Shown in pieces: positions 45,840-61,279 of a stretch of 64,000 bases of DNA. The DNA comes from Sinotaia quadrata. Its lineage: Eukaryota; Mollusca; Gastropoda; Architaenioglossa; Viviparidae. Under the pieces are notes generated by a model that did no database searches, was not told the DNA's origin, and saw nothing but the letters and a program-made list of their open reading frames with translations. A program made the position numbers and the translations under genes. Location: NCBI GenBank assembly GCA_028829895.1, contig CM054179.1, positions 68,092,891-68,156,890 of the forward strand. Direction: 5' to 3'. How positions within the stretch are numbered: position 1 is the first letter of the stretch; every line of letters begins with the position of its first letter.

Positions 45840-46544
45840 CGATTTGAGCAAACCAGGGGTTCTGCACACAACGAAACCCTCTGATTTCGTCTCGAGGTTA
45901 TCCGTGTTCTTTCTTCTTTTGAGCAAACCGTTGTTGCGTTTCCTTGTCGTTCACTTTAATTGCTTTATATTTTTAATTTGTATATTCATAATGTGAGCGA
46001 AAGGCACACATCAAGTAAGCATCCAATGCCGGCACACGCCTCTAACTAGCTGTTCCAGTGACTCGCCCCTGCCTTGAAATCAATGGGAGGTAATCCGCTT
46101 ATAACGACGCAATTGTCGTTCATGCTGGCTACTCGACGTGGCCGGAGTAAAGAATGCTTTAAGAAATCGGGGGTGGCGGTGGGGAGTGGGCGACTAAGCA
46201 GAGAGAAGGGAAAAGAACGAGTATTTTTATTTTTATTTTTTTTTTTTGGGGGGGGGGGGGGGCAGTGGCAATAAAGTTAACTTTAGAGAAGTTCAAATCC
46301 AAGGTTCCAATAGTAAGAAAAATAATCTGGACCAAACGCTGATAGAAACGCATATTGATGAAACAGTTTAGCTCATGCACACGTTTCATCTCTCTCTCTC
46401 TCTTATTTACACACACGCACATACACCACACGCACGCACATAAGAGTTCACTATATTTAACAAACTTTTAAAATATTTAATTGATAGGAATGGTGATATA
46501 GACAGAGAAAGCGAGGGCTAACTGACTGAACACTTTATAAAGAG
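45840..46544. other. Upstream flank of the chitin-binding gene
   Basis: Holds an imperfect duplication of TTGAGCAAACC (45,846 and 45,918), a T/G homopolymer junction (46,230-46,262, about 14 G) and a short CT/CA tract (46,388-46,440). Regulatory elements beyond the TATA box are not recognisable. Confidence 0.45.
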
Positions 46545-46732
46545 ATAACATGAACTGTCTTCAACAACGGCTTGGTCCAGTCTAGATATTGGGCAGACAA
46601 GTGTGGTAACACGAACTGTCTTCGACTACAGTCTGGTCCATTCTAGATATTGGGCAGACAAGTGTGGTAACACGAACTGTCTTCGACTACAGTCTGGTCT
46701 AGTCTTGACATTATGCAGACAAATGCGCACGA
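46545..46732 (+). repeat. 61-bp minisatellite, three units
   Basis: GAACTGTCTTCGACTACAGT at 46,552, 46,613 and 46,674, with ATATTGGGCAGACAAGTGTG in each. Confidence 0.94.
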
Positions 46733-46834
46733 TACTACAACAACCATATTGGTAAGTCGCAGATGAAGATAGAGTTATGGAGTGATTGGAAAACGAGTTG
46801 AGTGATTCTGAAAATGTGGACTGACTTGATTAAA

Positions 46835-46985
46835 AGGTACGGGCTGACTGAGAAAGTGAGTGGATTGACATGGAAAACAAATGGACTGACTGAGAAAGTG
46901 AGTGGATTGACATGGGAAACAAATGGACTGACTGAGAAAGTGAGTGGATTGACATGGGAAACAAATGGATAGACTGAGAAAAGCG
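46835..46985 (+). repeat. 42-bp minisatellite, about 3.5 units
   Basis: Units GGACTGACTGAGAAAGTGAG then TGGATTGACATGGGAAACAAAT. Confidence 0.93.
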
Positions 46986-47460
46986 TTTCGATTGAGTCTG
47001 AAAATGTGGACTTACTGAGTAAATGTTAAGAAGTGTTTGAGAAAAACGAGTATAAAGAAAGAGAAAGGACACTTTGAGATAAATAAAAGGGCTAAGATAA
47101 ATGAGTGGAATGACTGAGAAAAACGAGTACATTCATTGAGGAAAAAGTGTACTGATGAGAAAAACATTTTATGTCTGATTGAGAGAAACTGTTGTATGGG
47201 TTGAAAAAACGAAAGAACTGGCTGAGGTTAATGAAAGAACAGGCCGAGAAATGTGAGTGGATTGGCAAAGTGAGTAGACTAACTGAGACCAAAGAGTGGA
47301 CTGACTGAGAACAAAGAGTGGACTGACTGAGAACAAAGAGTTGACTAACTGAGAACAAAGAGTTGACTAATTGAGAACAACGAGTTGACTGACAAAGAAC
47401 AAAGAGTTGACTGACTGAGAGTAAAGAGTTGGCTAATTGAGAACAAAGAGTGGACTGACT
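46986..47460 (+). repeat. GACTGACTGAGAA-type minisatellite, 20-21 bp
   Basis: Diverged from 46,990. Regular units GACTGACTGAGAACAAAGAG follow from 47,265 to 47,460 (about nine). It shares GGACTGACTGAGAA with the preceding 42-bp array, so the two are related. Confidence 0.85.
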
Positions 47461-47507
47461 GAATTACTTTTCCTATTTAATTCCACCTAATCTTCAGTAT
47501 GTTGCGA

Positions 47508-47640
47508 TTTACACTATGCAGCATTTAATCACCAGGTAAGATTTACACAATGTAGCATTTATTCACCAGGTAAGATTTACACTATGCAGCATTTAATCAC
47601 CAGGTAAGATTTACACTATGCAGCATTTAATCACCAGGTT
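47508..47640 (+). repeat. 33-34-bp minisatellite, four units
   Basis: Units TTTACACTATGCAGCATTTA then ATCACCAGGTAAGA. Confidence 0.92.
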
Positions 47641-48059
47641 GATTTGTTGATGTTAATTCATTTGTGTATACTATGAATCAACACAGAGACAAAAAAAACA
47701 AACAATGAAGATTTACAACAGAAAGCTTCAATGTGAATTTTAAAGAGTTCAAAATGAAAATAAAATACCCAAATCAAGCAAAGACACACAAAAAAATCCC
47801 CCAGAAACAAGAAGACCCACTCTATATAATTATGCCTTTATAAATAACTGATTTGGAAATTCACTGCCCGATGTCATCCATTACCAAGGTAAAGTCAGAA
47901 TAGTTTCTCGTGGTGACGTGATGATTGAGGCAGACTCTGAATCTGAGGGAGGACACACTGTCTCATGACGTCATTATACATACAGACAGCGCATTTTCCC
48001 TTAGAACAGCCGCCGTTAAGTATCGCAAGCACGAATTGCCTCTTACCAGAACAGCCGTT

Positions 48060-48705
48060 AATTTCAGTTATTTACACGCCAACTGCTAATATCCAGTCTG
48101 TTTTAATTCATATTTACAAGCCAAATGCTAATATTTAGTTCTTATTTACACACCAATTGCTAATAGGCATATCCAGTCTGTTTCATTTCTTAATTACACA
48201 CCAATTGCCAATAGGCCTATCCAGTCTGTTTCAGTTCTTATTTACACACCAGTTGCTAATAGGCCTATCTAGTATGTTTCAATTCTTATTCACACTGCAA
48301 CTACTAATATCCAGTCTGTTTCAGTTGTTATTTACATGCCAACCGATAATTTTCAGTTTGTTTCTGTTACTATTTACAGTACACGATATCCATTATTTTC
48401 CAGACTGTTATTATTCATACGCCATTCGCTATTTCCCAATATTTTCAATTATTTATGCTCTACTCGCTGTTTTCCCGTCTGTTTCAGTTACTGTTTACAC
48501 GATACATGAATTTGCAGCTTCCGTTCTTATTTACAGAACACTCGCTAATTTCTAGACTCTTTCAGTTCTTATGTACACGACATACATCAAATCGGTTTCA
48601 TTTATTATTTACACACTACTCGCTAATCTCCAGTCGGTTACCATTATTAATTACGTACCACTCGCTAATCCCCAGTCGGTTACAATTATTATTTATGCGC
48701 TGACC
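48060..48705 (+). repeat. Degenerate minisatellite of about 48 bp, about 13 units
   Basis: Units with CCAGTCTGTTTCAGTTCTTA, TTTACACACCA and TTGCTAATAGGC. The left part is conserved and the right part strongly diverged. Confidence 0.8.
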
Positions 48706-48811
48706 GTGTCCAGACATTAGTAGCTGATGAGCCCAAGCATTAGTGTAACAATTAATTTAAGCAAACCAAAAAAAATAAATAAAACAAGCGAAAACACAGA
48801 CACATATTCCC

Positions 48812-51460
<2,649 letters not shown>

Positions 51461-51461
51461 T

Positions 51462-51690
51462 TGTTGTAATTGACAGTCGGACTACACAGAATATAAACTC
51501 GTCAACAGTAATCGGAAAGGCCGATATTTGAAAGGATATATTCTGAGTGCTATTAATTGACAGTCGGACTACACAGAATATAAAAATCGCTTTGTGTACA
51601 TTGCAGGCATTTTCAAAGCAGAATCCAAACTCGTCAACAATAATTGGCAAGGCTGATATTTGAAAGGATATATTCTGAGTGGTATTAATG
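51462..51690 (+). repeat. Tandem duplication of about 90-120 bp
   Basis: AATTGACAGTCGGACTACAC starts both copies. AACTCGTCAACA, AAGG.TGATATTTGAAAGGA and TATATTCTGAGT end both. The second copy has an extra 30-40 bp. Confidence 0.85.
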
Positions 51691-53029
51691 AGGTATCGTT
51701 CAGTCACCTACTTTGTAGTTGCTTTGTTTCCAACTGCACTGACACCACGTTAAAAGATATTAACAATTCATTTCCTTTCAGTTTAAGTAAACGTGTACAG
51801 TTATTATTTTCAGAAATACACAGCGTTTGTCTGTTCTAAGCACGGGCAATGAAATCTTTTTTTGAGAGACAATGAAATGGCCTTGGCTTACGGCCAAGAA
51901 TGAAGCGAACGTTGTATTTTGCTGCTGTTTTGTTTGCTGAGTCGTGTGTATGCCATGGTGTCAATGTATGTACAGGCATACAGTAATGCTAGGTGTAAAC
52001 AATGTAAACATGTTTGTCTCTAATCGTTCGACCCTTCCTTGTCCGAATGGAATCTTTTCACCAATTCCTGTTAGATTTTAACTTTGACTGTTGAACCTTC
52101 CTTTTCCTAATGGAATCTTTTTACCAATTCCTGTCACTGTCCAACGAAGTGCATGCTTAGTTTTACTGTCTTTCTACTTGTTAATTCAGTGACTATGGAG
52201 TTTTTCTTTTTGCACCTAGTTCATTTATTGTCCATCTATATTTATTTATAGTTGTACTGTCCACCCATCCCTGATTCACTAATTATGGGTTAGTTTAATT
52301 ACCCATAATATATCCACGCACAGTTTACTGTTTAACCTACCTGTTGAATTTACTGTTAGTGGTATATCTTCACCAGTTCGTTTCATTATTCATCATTATC
52401 CACGCACAGTTTTAGTCTTCACTGATTCACTTTATCTAATACCGCAAAGACGTGAAAACACGTTGAAAGACGAGAAGCTGCAAGCATAATTTGTTTTGAG
52501 TGACTGGCTTCACTGACAGTATGGCGAAATTAGTACAGGTTGCTGCCTACCCAGCTAAGTCGCCAATGATAGTAAAATCATACGAACTAAGTTTGCTGTA
52601 AAGATGAGTGTTTATTATCCTGCCAGCATAGTGCGTCAGACTAAACCAGTCAGTACTCACTTTTGTTATAGTTTTAAAAGTGTTTAGCGAGCATGACAAA
52701 GCGACGGTCTTAACAACATAATTACATTCTACACTTGCATTAGGTAAAGCTGTTCACCCGCAGCGAATCTAGTTTCACTGATGAGTGAGTATTTCATTAA
52801 GATTCGAGCAACAGTGCTGGACCATGTAGCACAACTGGGCTAACTAGGGGGAGTTTACGTATTCTGGTCACGTGCCACTCTGATTTGGTTATCTCCCTTT
52901 GGTTCTGCATTACGTGATTTGGTTATCTCCCCTTGGTTCTGCCCTTTCAATGTGCGTCAATGGCTATATTTTGCTGTCCCCATTTCCTCTTCAATACAGG
53001 CACCATTTCTCAAATGAAGTTGTTTAAGG
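51691..53029. other. Gene-free stretch
   Basis: Loose duplications (GAATGGAATCTTTTCACCAA and a variant at 52,045 and 52,107; TTTGGTTATCTCCC twice near 52,880-52,930). No gene signal. Confidence 0.45.
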
Positions 53030-53690
53030 CTCTGACCCACTAGACAAGCGTGGGCTGACCAAGCTTGGGTAATGAATGACCCATGATAAACTGAGTACTC
53101 ACCCATTTGATAAAATTGCGTACTGACCAATTTGATAGCTGACTACTGACTCATTAGAAGTTCTGTACTGATGTCGAAGAAAGTTACAAACTAATTCAAG
53201 AGGCAATGTGAGTGCGAGTACTGCCGCGACAAATAAGCATTTGCGCAGTAGAAAGTATATGGAGCCCGTGTAGATATTTTTGTACGACTTAAGATATGGT
53301 GCATACTCACATACAATACAGGGACTAGCTCAGTAGACCTATTATAGAAAGGCATGGCAATTACATTCTTACCAGAAAGCTACAAGCAGTAGACACTTAC
53401 ATACCTAGCAGAAAATAAAATAAATGACCCAATTTCTAATTGCATACTGACCCGTTAGACAATTAGACACTTACTACAAGAAAAAATAATGATCCAGAGA
53501 CAATGCTATCCTACTGTGGGAAATAATTACATACCAAATGCCAAAATAACGTACTGATTCTGTAGACAATTACATTCTGACCCACTGGACAGGTGCACAC
53601 TTACCAGAAGCCACAGAATAGCCCAATAGACAATTACATATTGACCCAGGAGATAATTACATATTTACTAGAAGCTAAAACTAATGTACT
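53030..53690 (+). repeat. Degenerate array interrupted by LTR insertion (left part)
   Basis: Irregular units around TGACCCACTAGACAATTACA. The same words resume at 55,310-55,500 on the other side of the LTR, so the LTR landed inside an existing array. Confidence 0.65.
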
Positions 53691-55291
53691 TGTGGCAGAG
53701 TAAATTTACCTATCCCTATTTCTAGACTTGATTATTATATAAGTTGTCAAATGTTAAAGTGACCCGATATATTGGGCACTGCTTATGCTGATATTTTTAG
53801 GTGTCAGAGTTGGAGTAAACAACTCAGGTGGAGGATAGGTTAGTAATTTCTGATGCAATCCAAGCCACTTCCAACTAGAAGAGTAGTTTTTATTACCCAA
53901 TGGTTAAGATTTACAAGAACAAGACCAGACAATGGGCTGAGATAACAAGTTTACCTGCTGTAAAGAATTCTATTGTCTAATCACTTTAAATTTGGAGTGG
54001 CAAGAACTTTGGTTATGAAAGGTGGTCATTAGCTTAATGGTGAGTTAAGTGACTGATTGAGAGAGAATGGAATTAGAAATATTTGATATGTTATATTGAG
54101 ATTTATGTAGAGCTGTATTACATGAGTAGACTATTATTCCTACAAATTGTAAACCATGATGCTTATATGTAGTATGCTAAACACTTGACATTGTTTCAGG
54201 TAAACTCATTCATAAACTATTATGCTGTATGTTTTGTATATCCAGCTAATAAATACTGTTGCAGAAAACTGTAAGCTGAGACTTGAATGTATGAAAGAAT
54301 GGAGTTTAAAAAAATGAATAAACTGGAAACTTAGCATTTGTTCCCTGATTATATTTAACAGCCCTTTTCTGGTTTTACCTGAATCTACCAGTTTACTGAT
54401 TTATAATCTGTTATGACCATGGTAGATGCGAGAAGTATCTACCCCCAGTGTGTAAGGAATACACAGCTCTCTGTTGATGTATGGTGGCAAGGTAATCTGA
54501 CTACATCATGGAATTTCTGGTACATGGAAGTTACTGGATATTGCTAAAATTGTTGTTCTGCTTGAGGAAGCTAATACAACAGAGTACCCTATTATCCTCA
54601 AGAGAATAGCGGCTCATCAGTGTTCTACAACATGTGGGGGAAACACGTGGAACTGACAGTAATAATGTAAACAATAAACTGTGACTTTGTTGTGAAAAAG
54701 CAGTGAAAGACTGTTGGGCTTTTAGACAAAGTTATGTACAAACTATTAACGCTTATCTCTAATAACTCCATTTCAGTTCTCTGATAAGAACTATCCTGTG
54801 ATATGTATTGACATTAATCTGTTGAATTGTGTGTTAGGATATAAGAATATATAGGTATTAAAATTATTCAAACATAGTTTTGTGGTAATATTGATGTGAA
54901 GTAATTTTTTCACTGTATTTGTTATATGTATGTTTAAATGTTGATTCAATAAATTTACTGATTTTTTACATATATTTATAACATATGTTGGAGAAGAAAG
55001 TGGTAGATGGGGGCTCACTAACTATAGAATAAAAGATGGATTTATCTTCTCCTTTCGAAAGAAGTTTTCCACCTATGGAATTATTGTGTGACGGTAAATG
55101 TTTGTCTGTAATGTTGTGGAAGAGAGAAAACGTTTACAGCGCCCGCATATCCGCCAAGTAAGAGAGACGATTGGTGTCTTCTGGAGAATTATTAATAACA
55201 GAAATTAAGATTCTCATCACTTGTAATTAGTTACGGGTGATTAATTAATAATAATAATCATAACCATTAACTAGGTGACGTTAGCGTGACA
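53691..55291 (+). mobile_element. Full-length solo LTR, 1,601 bp, with 5-bp target-site duplication
   Basis: Begins TGTGGCAGAGTAAATTTACC and ends GGTGACGTTAGCGTGACA, giving TG...CA termini with short inverted ends. It is flanked by GTACT at 53,686-53,690 and GTACT at 55,292-55,296. TG...CA plus a 5-bp duplication is the hallmark of LTR retrotransposon/integrase insertion. No gag-pol adjoins it, so it is a solo LTR left by recombination. Superfamily cannot be assigned from the LTR alone. Confidence 0.9.
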
Positions 55292-55299
55292 GTACTGAT

Positions 55300-55520
55300 C
55301 AAGTAGATTCTTTTGTTCTGACCTATTAGACAATTACAAAATAACCAGAAAAACCACCATTAACATACTGACCCACTAGACAACTGCATATTGACACAAT
55401 ATAAATTAATTATTGATCTAGAACACATACTGATCGGAAGATAATTAGTTACTGACAGTGTAGTTACCTATATATTACCAACTGCTTTGACACATAATTT
55501 TAAACTGACAGAAGACAGAC
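55300..55520 (+). repeat. Degenerate array, right part
   Basis: Continuation of the ACTGACCCACTAGACAA units after the LTR. Confidence 0.6.
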
Positions 55521-55948
55521 GTGTAAGTCTGTCCCTCATTGTGTCAGGATGAGTAATACGTGATACTATTATACAGAGAGTGGTATTCATTTATACAAAA
55601 TTCAATTGGCAAATAGGTTCATTAATGTAAGAATTGGTAATCTCATATGAATACTGTAAATGATATTGTAAAAAATACTATATTGTTAAATTATAAATGG
55701 GCATTTTAAAACAAAAACATATAGAGATGCTTCAGCAGAGAATTTAATATATGAAATAGAAATAATTAAAAGCCAACACTAAATTAATGCATAATATAAA
55801 TTATTATTAAAAATCAATACTAATTTAATCTCGTAATAGATAATAAATCCAGAGTTAGAAAAAGAAAACACCAAATCTTTACTCATTAACTTGACAAAAA
55901 TAGTAAACCAGATTTGATAACATCAGTCAACTCTATTCAAGTCTAGCT
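55521..55948. other. AT-rich gene-free stretch
   Basis: Nothing recognised. Confidence 0.45.
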
Positions 55949-56215
55949 AGGTACTAACTTCATAGTTAACAGTAAAGCTAGAGATAAAACGAAATAAGAT
56001 TAGTTACTAACTTCCTAGTTAACAGTAAAGCTAGAGATAAAACGAAATAAGATTAGTTACTAACTTCCTAGTTAACAGTAAAGCTAGAGATAAAACGAAA
56101 TAAGATTAGTTACTAACTTCCTAGTTAACAGTAAAACCAAAGATGAAACGAAATCACCAGTTACTAACTTCCTAGTCAACAGTAAAGACAGAGTTGACAA
56201 AAAAACTAATCATTA
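55949..56215 (+). repeat. 53-bp minisatellite, five units
   Basis: Units ACTAACTTCCTAGTTAACAG, TAAAGCTAGAGATAAAACGA, then AATAAGATTAGTT. The middle units are identical and the last two diverged. Confidence 0.93.
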
Positions 56216-57165
56216 ACTTCATGATAACAAATAAAACCATAAATAACAAAGTTCACCAGTTTCAAGCCTCAGAATTCGAAAATAGTAAAACCAAAGCTCA
56301 AAAGAAAATCGCCACTAGTTACTAATCTTGAGATAAGCGGGTTAAAAAATGTGAGGGGGTATTCAGTTTACAATAGAATATGATCGATATTCGAGAACCG
56401 AAAGAATAGTAAGAAAGGAGAAAAAAATAAATAACTCACTTAAGCAGCCGAAGAAAATTAACGACTAGAGTTAACCACACCCAGCAGAGCCAGAACCATA
56501 TCCGAATCAAATCGTGTCAATCAGCCTGCTAATTTATCCATCCACCCAAAACTATCCAGTGGTTTCAGAGTCAGTCAGTCAGGAAAAGTATCTGCTTAAC
56601 TATTTCTCCTGTAAATTTTGGATTGAAAACTAACTAAAACAAAAATTTCTCAGTTGTGTTACACTGGGAAAACAAGTTCATACAACACTGAATTATTACC
56701 TGGAATTATGAAGCTAAAATTTCATATAACTCGGCAGAAACATTTTTTGAATGTAAAGTAGAAATTGTTACAGCTTACAATCTGTTGTACTCTAAGTCAC
56801 GAAGTTTCTCTCTCTCTCTAGGTCTCTTGTAGTCATTATATAAACAATGAATGTTTATTTCGATTCGTGCCAGAAAACGCCAATATTTATAATTAGAAGA
56901 TTAATAAGCTAAAAAATCTTCCTATTAGTAAATCATCTTTAAAAAAATTAAAAGTCAAATAAGGAAAAACAATGCTTTATAAAATTGAAAGAAAAAACAA
57001 AGCAAAGAAAAATTAGAACCTGAGTAAATAAAAAAGGATTGGTTTCTGACCAACCGAAAGGTATGTGTGTATATGAATTTCCATGGAATCCGATATATAG
57101 TACTCACTTAGTGCTTAGGCCTGCAAACTCAGCATTCCAGTGTTGATTTAAAAGATTTTATTACT
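56216..57165. other. Gene-free stretch
   Basis: AT-rich, no gene signal. Some decayed units of the preceding array reach about 56,330. Confidence 0.45.
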
Positions 57166-57425
57166 TGAATGGAAGAGTGTGCAGAATTCCTAGGCTTTAG
57201 GACTGAAGATAATATTTCAAAACTGCTTGTCTTCAACTGAATTCGCTAAATTTTTGGACTGAAAATAATATTTTAAAACTGACTCTCTTACACTGAATTC
57301 ACTAAATGTTTGGACTGAAAAATAATATTCGAAAGTGACTGTCTTTAATTGAATACACTAAATTTTTAGACTGAGGATAATATTTCAGCATTGACTCTCT
57401 TAATTGAATTCGTGAAAATGTATAT
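57166..57425 (+). repeat. Degenerate minisatellite of about 58 bp, about 4.5 units
   Basis: Units with TTTTTGGACTGAAAATAATA and TGACTGTCTTCAACTGAATT. Confidence 0.85.
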
Positions 57426-57547
57426 GGAAGACAACAAATCAATCCTAACTGTCTTAAATAACCGGTCGGTGTAAGACATTTCATTCATATATCGTAGGAC
57501 TAAATGAATGTGGGGAAGATACCTAGTATATTACATTAACATCAGGA

Positions 57548-57830
57548 ATGATTTCTGTAATAGAGATTCTGTTTGTCAGTGGCGTCAAGAATCTATGATT
57601 TCTGTAACAGAGATTCTGTTTGTCAGAGGCGTCAATAATCTATGATTTCTGTAACAGAGATTCTGTTTGTCAGTGGCGTCAAGAATCTATGATTTCTGTA
57701 ATAGAGATTCTGTTTGTCAGAGGCGTCAATAATCTATGATTTCTGTAACAGAGATTCTGTTTGTCAGTGGCGTCAAGAATCTATGACTTCTCTAACAGAG
57801 ATTTTGTTTGTCAGTACCATCAGGAATGTA
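57548..57830 (+). repeat. 47-bp minisatellite with dimeric higher-order structure
   Basis: Starts at 57,565, 57,612, 57,659, 57,706, 57,753 and about 57,800 (GATTCTGTTTGTCAG). Units alternate between TGGCGTCAAGAA and AGGCGTCAATAA types for five units, giving a 94-bp period. Confidence 0.93.
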
Positions 57831-57865
57831 TATGATAGCTCCAGAATGTGTCCATAACGTGTTTG

Positions 57866-58074
57866 TGATAATGTTAACTTACTCATCATATATTTGTTGT
57901 AATGTTAACTTACTCATCACGTATTTGTTGTAATGTTAACTTACTCATCACGTATTTGGTGCAATGTTAACTTACTCATCACGTATTTCGTGCAATGTTA
58001 ACTTACTCATCACGTATTTGGTGTAATGTTAACTTACTCATCACGTACTTGGTGTAATGTTAACTTACTCATCA
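57866..58074 (+). repeat. 31-bp minisatellite, seven units
   Basis: Starts every 31 bp from 57,873: GTTAACTTACTCATCACGTA then TTTGGTGTAAT. Confidence 0.95.
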
Positions 58075-58284
58075 GTGAAATTCAGTCCAATGTTGAGAAT
58101 ATGCAGAAGTGCAAATGTATAAATTATCGATGTAAAAGATAATTCAGTTACAAAATAATAAATATATTAATCACATATCCACACAATTCAGATGTTAAAA
58201 CATTGTTAAAAGTTCACAAAGTTCAGATGTGATGACACAATTTTTCAAAATTCTATCAGGTTCAGGTGTAAAATGCATATCTAT

Positions 58285-58400
58285 ATTCTATATAAATCGA
58301 TCAGACGCAATAACTACAGTTACATAATTTTATAACGAACAGACACAATAACTACAGTTACATAATGTTATAACGAACAGATATAATAGCTAGAGTTGTA
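58285..58400 (+). repeat. Short tandem array, about 2.5 units
   Basis: AATAACTACAGTTACATAAT and TTATAACGAACAGACACA recur. Confidence 0.75.
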
Positions 58401-58817
58401 TGGATTCATAAAATTCAAATGTAGCATCAACAGATTTCAAAAACAATTCTAATTGAAATATGATAATTATATTTATCTATATTTCAGATAGTTTACCGTT
58501 GTTAAACTATTATCAAAGAATAACAAGAATTTTTAAATAATACACATGTTATAAATTTAGATGCTAATAATGCACAGTCGGAATACTTATATTTACCACT
58601 AGCACACAAAGTTGTCGCGATTTATAATAATTCAAAATTCAGAGTTACAAATTTAATAAGTCAACCTGACCAAAATCCAGAGTTACACAATTTAAGTCAG
58701 TTGGATAAGTAAACGCATAGTTTGAGAACAATAATTACTCGGATTAAAAATTCATTAAGTGCACTATAACTATGATCGTCATTCATTCCTGGCGTCAAGA
58801 GTTCACATTCAGGCGGG

Positions 58818-58862
58818 ATCCATCCATCCATCCATCCATCTATCCATATATCTATCTATCTA
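58818..58862 (+). repeat. (CATC)n/(TATC)n microsatellite
   Basis: Short CATC tract passing into TATC. Confidence 0.93.
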
Positions 58863-59940
58863 ATAGGTCATGGATTGGATAGTACTGTGACTAGAAAATT
58901 GGATGTCCAAGTCATTTTACAGATTGGCTCCAAGTTTGTGTGCTGGCTACTTTTAATCGACAACTTTGCCGAATGTTCAGCTACAAAGAAAACTGAAATG
59001 TTCCTCAAGTAATATATTTAGTGTTTGACAGGAGGAATCGGTGTGTGAGTGTTCACGCACGCTTACAATATGCAAAATTAAAAGATTTTTCAGACCAGTC
59101 GAACGTAACGAATTTATTTAGTTAGCTGTAAGGAAAGGAGAGATTAAAGAGTCCACAAAAGCTTGCATAAAGGGAGCAAAAAGAACACGAGAAAATTGGG
59201 TCGTGTTTCAGCGACACCTTCACGCACTATGCTTATACTGTTTGTTCTGAGTTGACTCACTGTCATTTGCTTTGTATTTAAGTTGAACACAACGAATCCA
59301 GGCGATAGGACGTTAATGTGGAAGGGAAAATAACACAGCACATAAAGCAGAAGCTATTGCCAGAGTTTCCGGACTTTCTTTCCATAATCTCGGTGATAAG
59401 TTCTATTATTATCGGTGGGCTATTTCGGGGTGTCAGTCACTAGATTCAGTCGTTGTTGTTAGAGTTATTGCTGTCAGGATCATTGTCGTCAATGTAGTTG
59501 CACTATTCAAGTTTTACCTTGATTGATGTCGTTGTAGACTCACTCACTCCCACCCCTTTCGCCCACATGCCGTTGTAGTGTTTATTAAGTTGGCGGAAAC
59601 AGCTGCAGGCGATAGTGAGCAAACTTGCTCATTTTCACTCACAGGCACCGATGAGCAATCATGTCTGTTCGATAACATGCATTTAGGTGCGCCATCGAGG
59701 ATCCCCGACTTTAAGGAATGCACCTGGTTACACTAATTAGCACCCCTCTTTCTGCAGTTAACCCCTTTGCCGCACGTTTATACCGTCTCCAGACTACAGT
59801 TACTGATTTCGCGTTCTGAGTAACTACATTTACAGCCCAGCCCAGACATGGAGTGGAGTTCGGTGGGGCTCGGCTGTGGTGTCTTGTCATCACTAATACG
59901 GGAGTTACTTGGTGCATCATCTACAAGGCTTGTAAAATTA
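58863..59940. other. Gene-free stretch
   Basis: A slightly GC-richer block at 59,700-59,900 has a 69-codon minus-strand frame without supporting signals. Confidence 0.4.
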
Positions 59941-59944
59941 TAAA

Positions 59945-60245
59945 CAGCACTACATTCAAACGTGGTCCACTAAAAATACTATTTACAAACGTGGTCCACT
60001 AAAAATACTATTTTGTATATTTAGGCGAGCGAAAAACAGCACTACATTCAAACGTGGTCCACTAAAAATACTATTTTGTATATTTACGCGAGCGAAAAAC
60101 AGCACTACATTCAAACGTGGTCCACTAAAAATACTATTTTGTATATTTACGCGAGCGAAAAACAGCACTACATTCAAACGTGGTCCACTAAAAATACTAT
60201 TTTGCATATTTACGCGAGCGAAAAACAGCACTACCTTTAAACGTG
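59945..60245 (+). repeat. 63-bp minisatellite, about 4.7 units
   Basis: Units CATTCAAACGTGGTCCACTA, AAAATACTATTTTGTATATT, then TACGCGAGCGAAAAACAGCA. The 63-bp unit is 21 codons, so the minus strand shows a perfect 21-residue repeat. The first unit is internally deleted. Confidence 0.95.
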
Positions 60246-61279
60246 AGATGTGGATGAGTTCAGAAGTGGGTGTATACTTTCAAGTTAAAAAACGCAAATA
60301 TTTAATCAAAATCAAGCAAAAGTATAAGGGCGTTCCGTTCGTAAACATCTTCTAATGTCAAATTAAGCTTAAAAATATTTTAAGAAAATATAAACATAGT
60401 AAATGAACACACAATTGAAATGATCCTCCTCCCCACCCCCGGAAAAATTAAGATATTAAGTGTTTGTCAAGATGAGTAAAAATCCAATTAAAATTCATTG
60501 GCAAATAGCTGTACAGGAAAATATTTTTCTTGATTTGGCTAGGGAAGATAATTAAGATCCTTGTATTCATAGTGGCCAGCAGTCATTTTGTCTTTCGAAT
60601 AAAACAGCAATTAGCATCAAGTGTCTTTCAGAATCTCAAGAATGCATGTTTAAACCTTGCAAAGATGTCTTAAGTGTAGGTAAAAGAATATATTAATTTC
60701 AAGCTTTTCAATTACTAAACACGGTCTAGGCCGGGAAATATATTACAACTCTTCAAAAATACATAAGTGGATATATTTCAAACTTCGCATGATTATCTTC
60801 TAATCTTCTGAAGTCTACATGAGCATATTACAATCCTTTCATAATGCAAGTTAAAAACAATATTTATGTAGAGCGATGCACCAAAATTCAATATTTGGAT
60901 GGTTTTTTACTTCTGTTCACTGAGTCAGAAACATTAGTCAAAGAAACTTGAAATGGCTGAGTACTTGGACTTGAAAGGTAATCATACTAAGTAAATGGTG
61001 TATTTTACAGGAAACTTTAGCAACATATTAAAAAAGTAATGTTTTGAAAGAGAGGTGATTGTCTCTGTTGTCCTACTCCAAATTTTTATATGTGAAAGTA
61101 ACCTTGGAAAGAGTAGTGAAAATTAGCTTTATTACAACTCAAAATATTTGCTTAGTGGAATATTAAATGACGAAAGAGTTTTATAAAACTATTGCAGCAA
61201 AATACAAACTTAAGACACTAAACACAAGCGAGTAGAAAATTTTCATTACTGGTACCTTCTGGGAGCGATGGAAACCACA
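60246..61279. other. AT-rich gene-free stretch
   Basis: Nothing recognised apart from TCTTTCAGAATCTCAAGAAT-like words that recur weakly. Confidence 0.4.

Noticed and set aside
46230..46274. Poly-G run as a regulatory or G-quadruplex element
   Set aside because: A single homopolymer of about 14 G next to a T run. This is a common slippage or sequencing artefact without the spaced G-tracts of a clear quadruplex.
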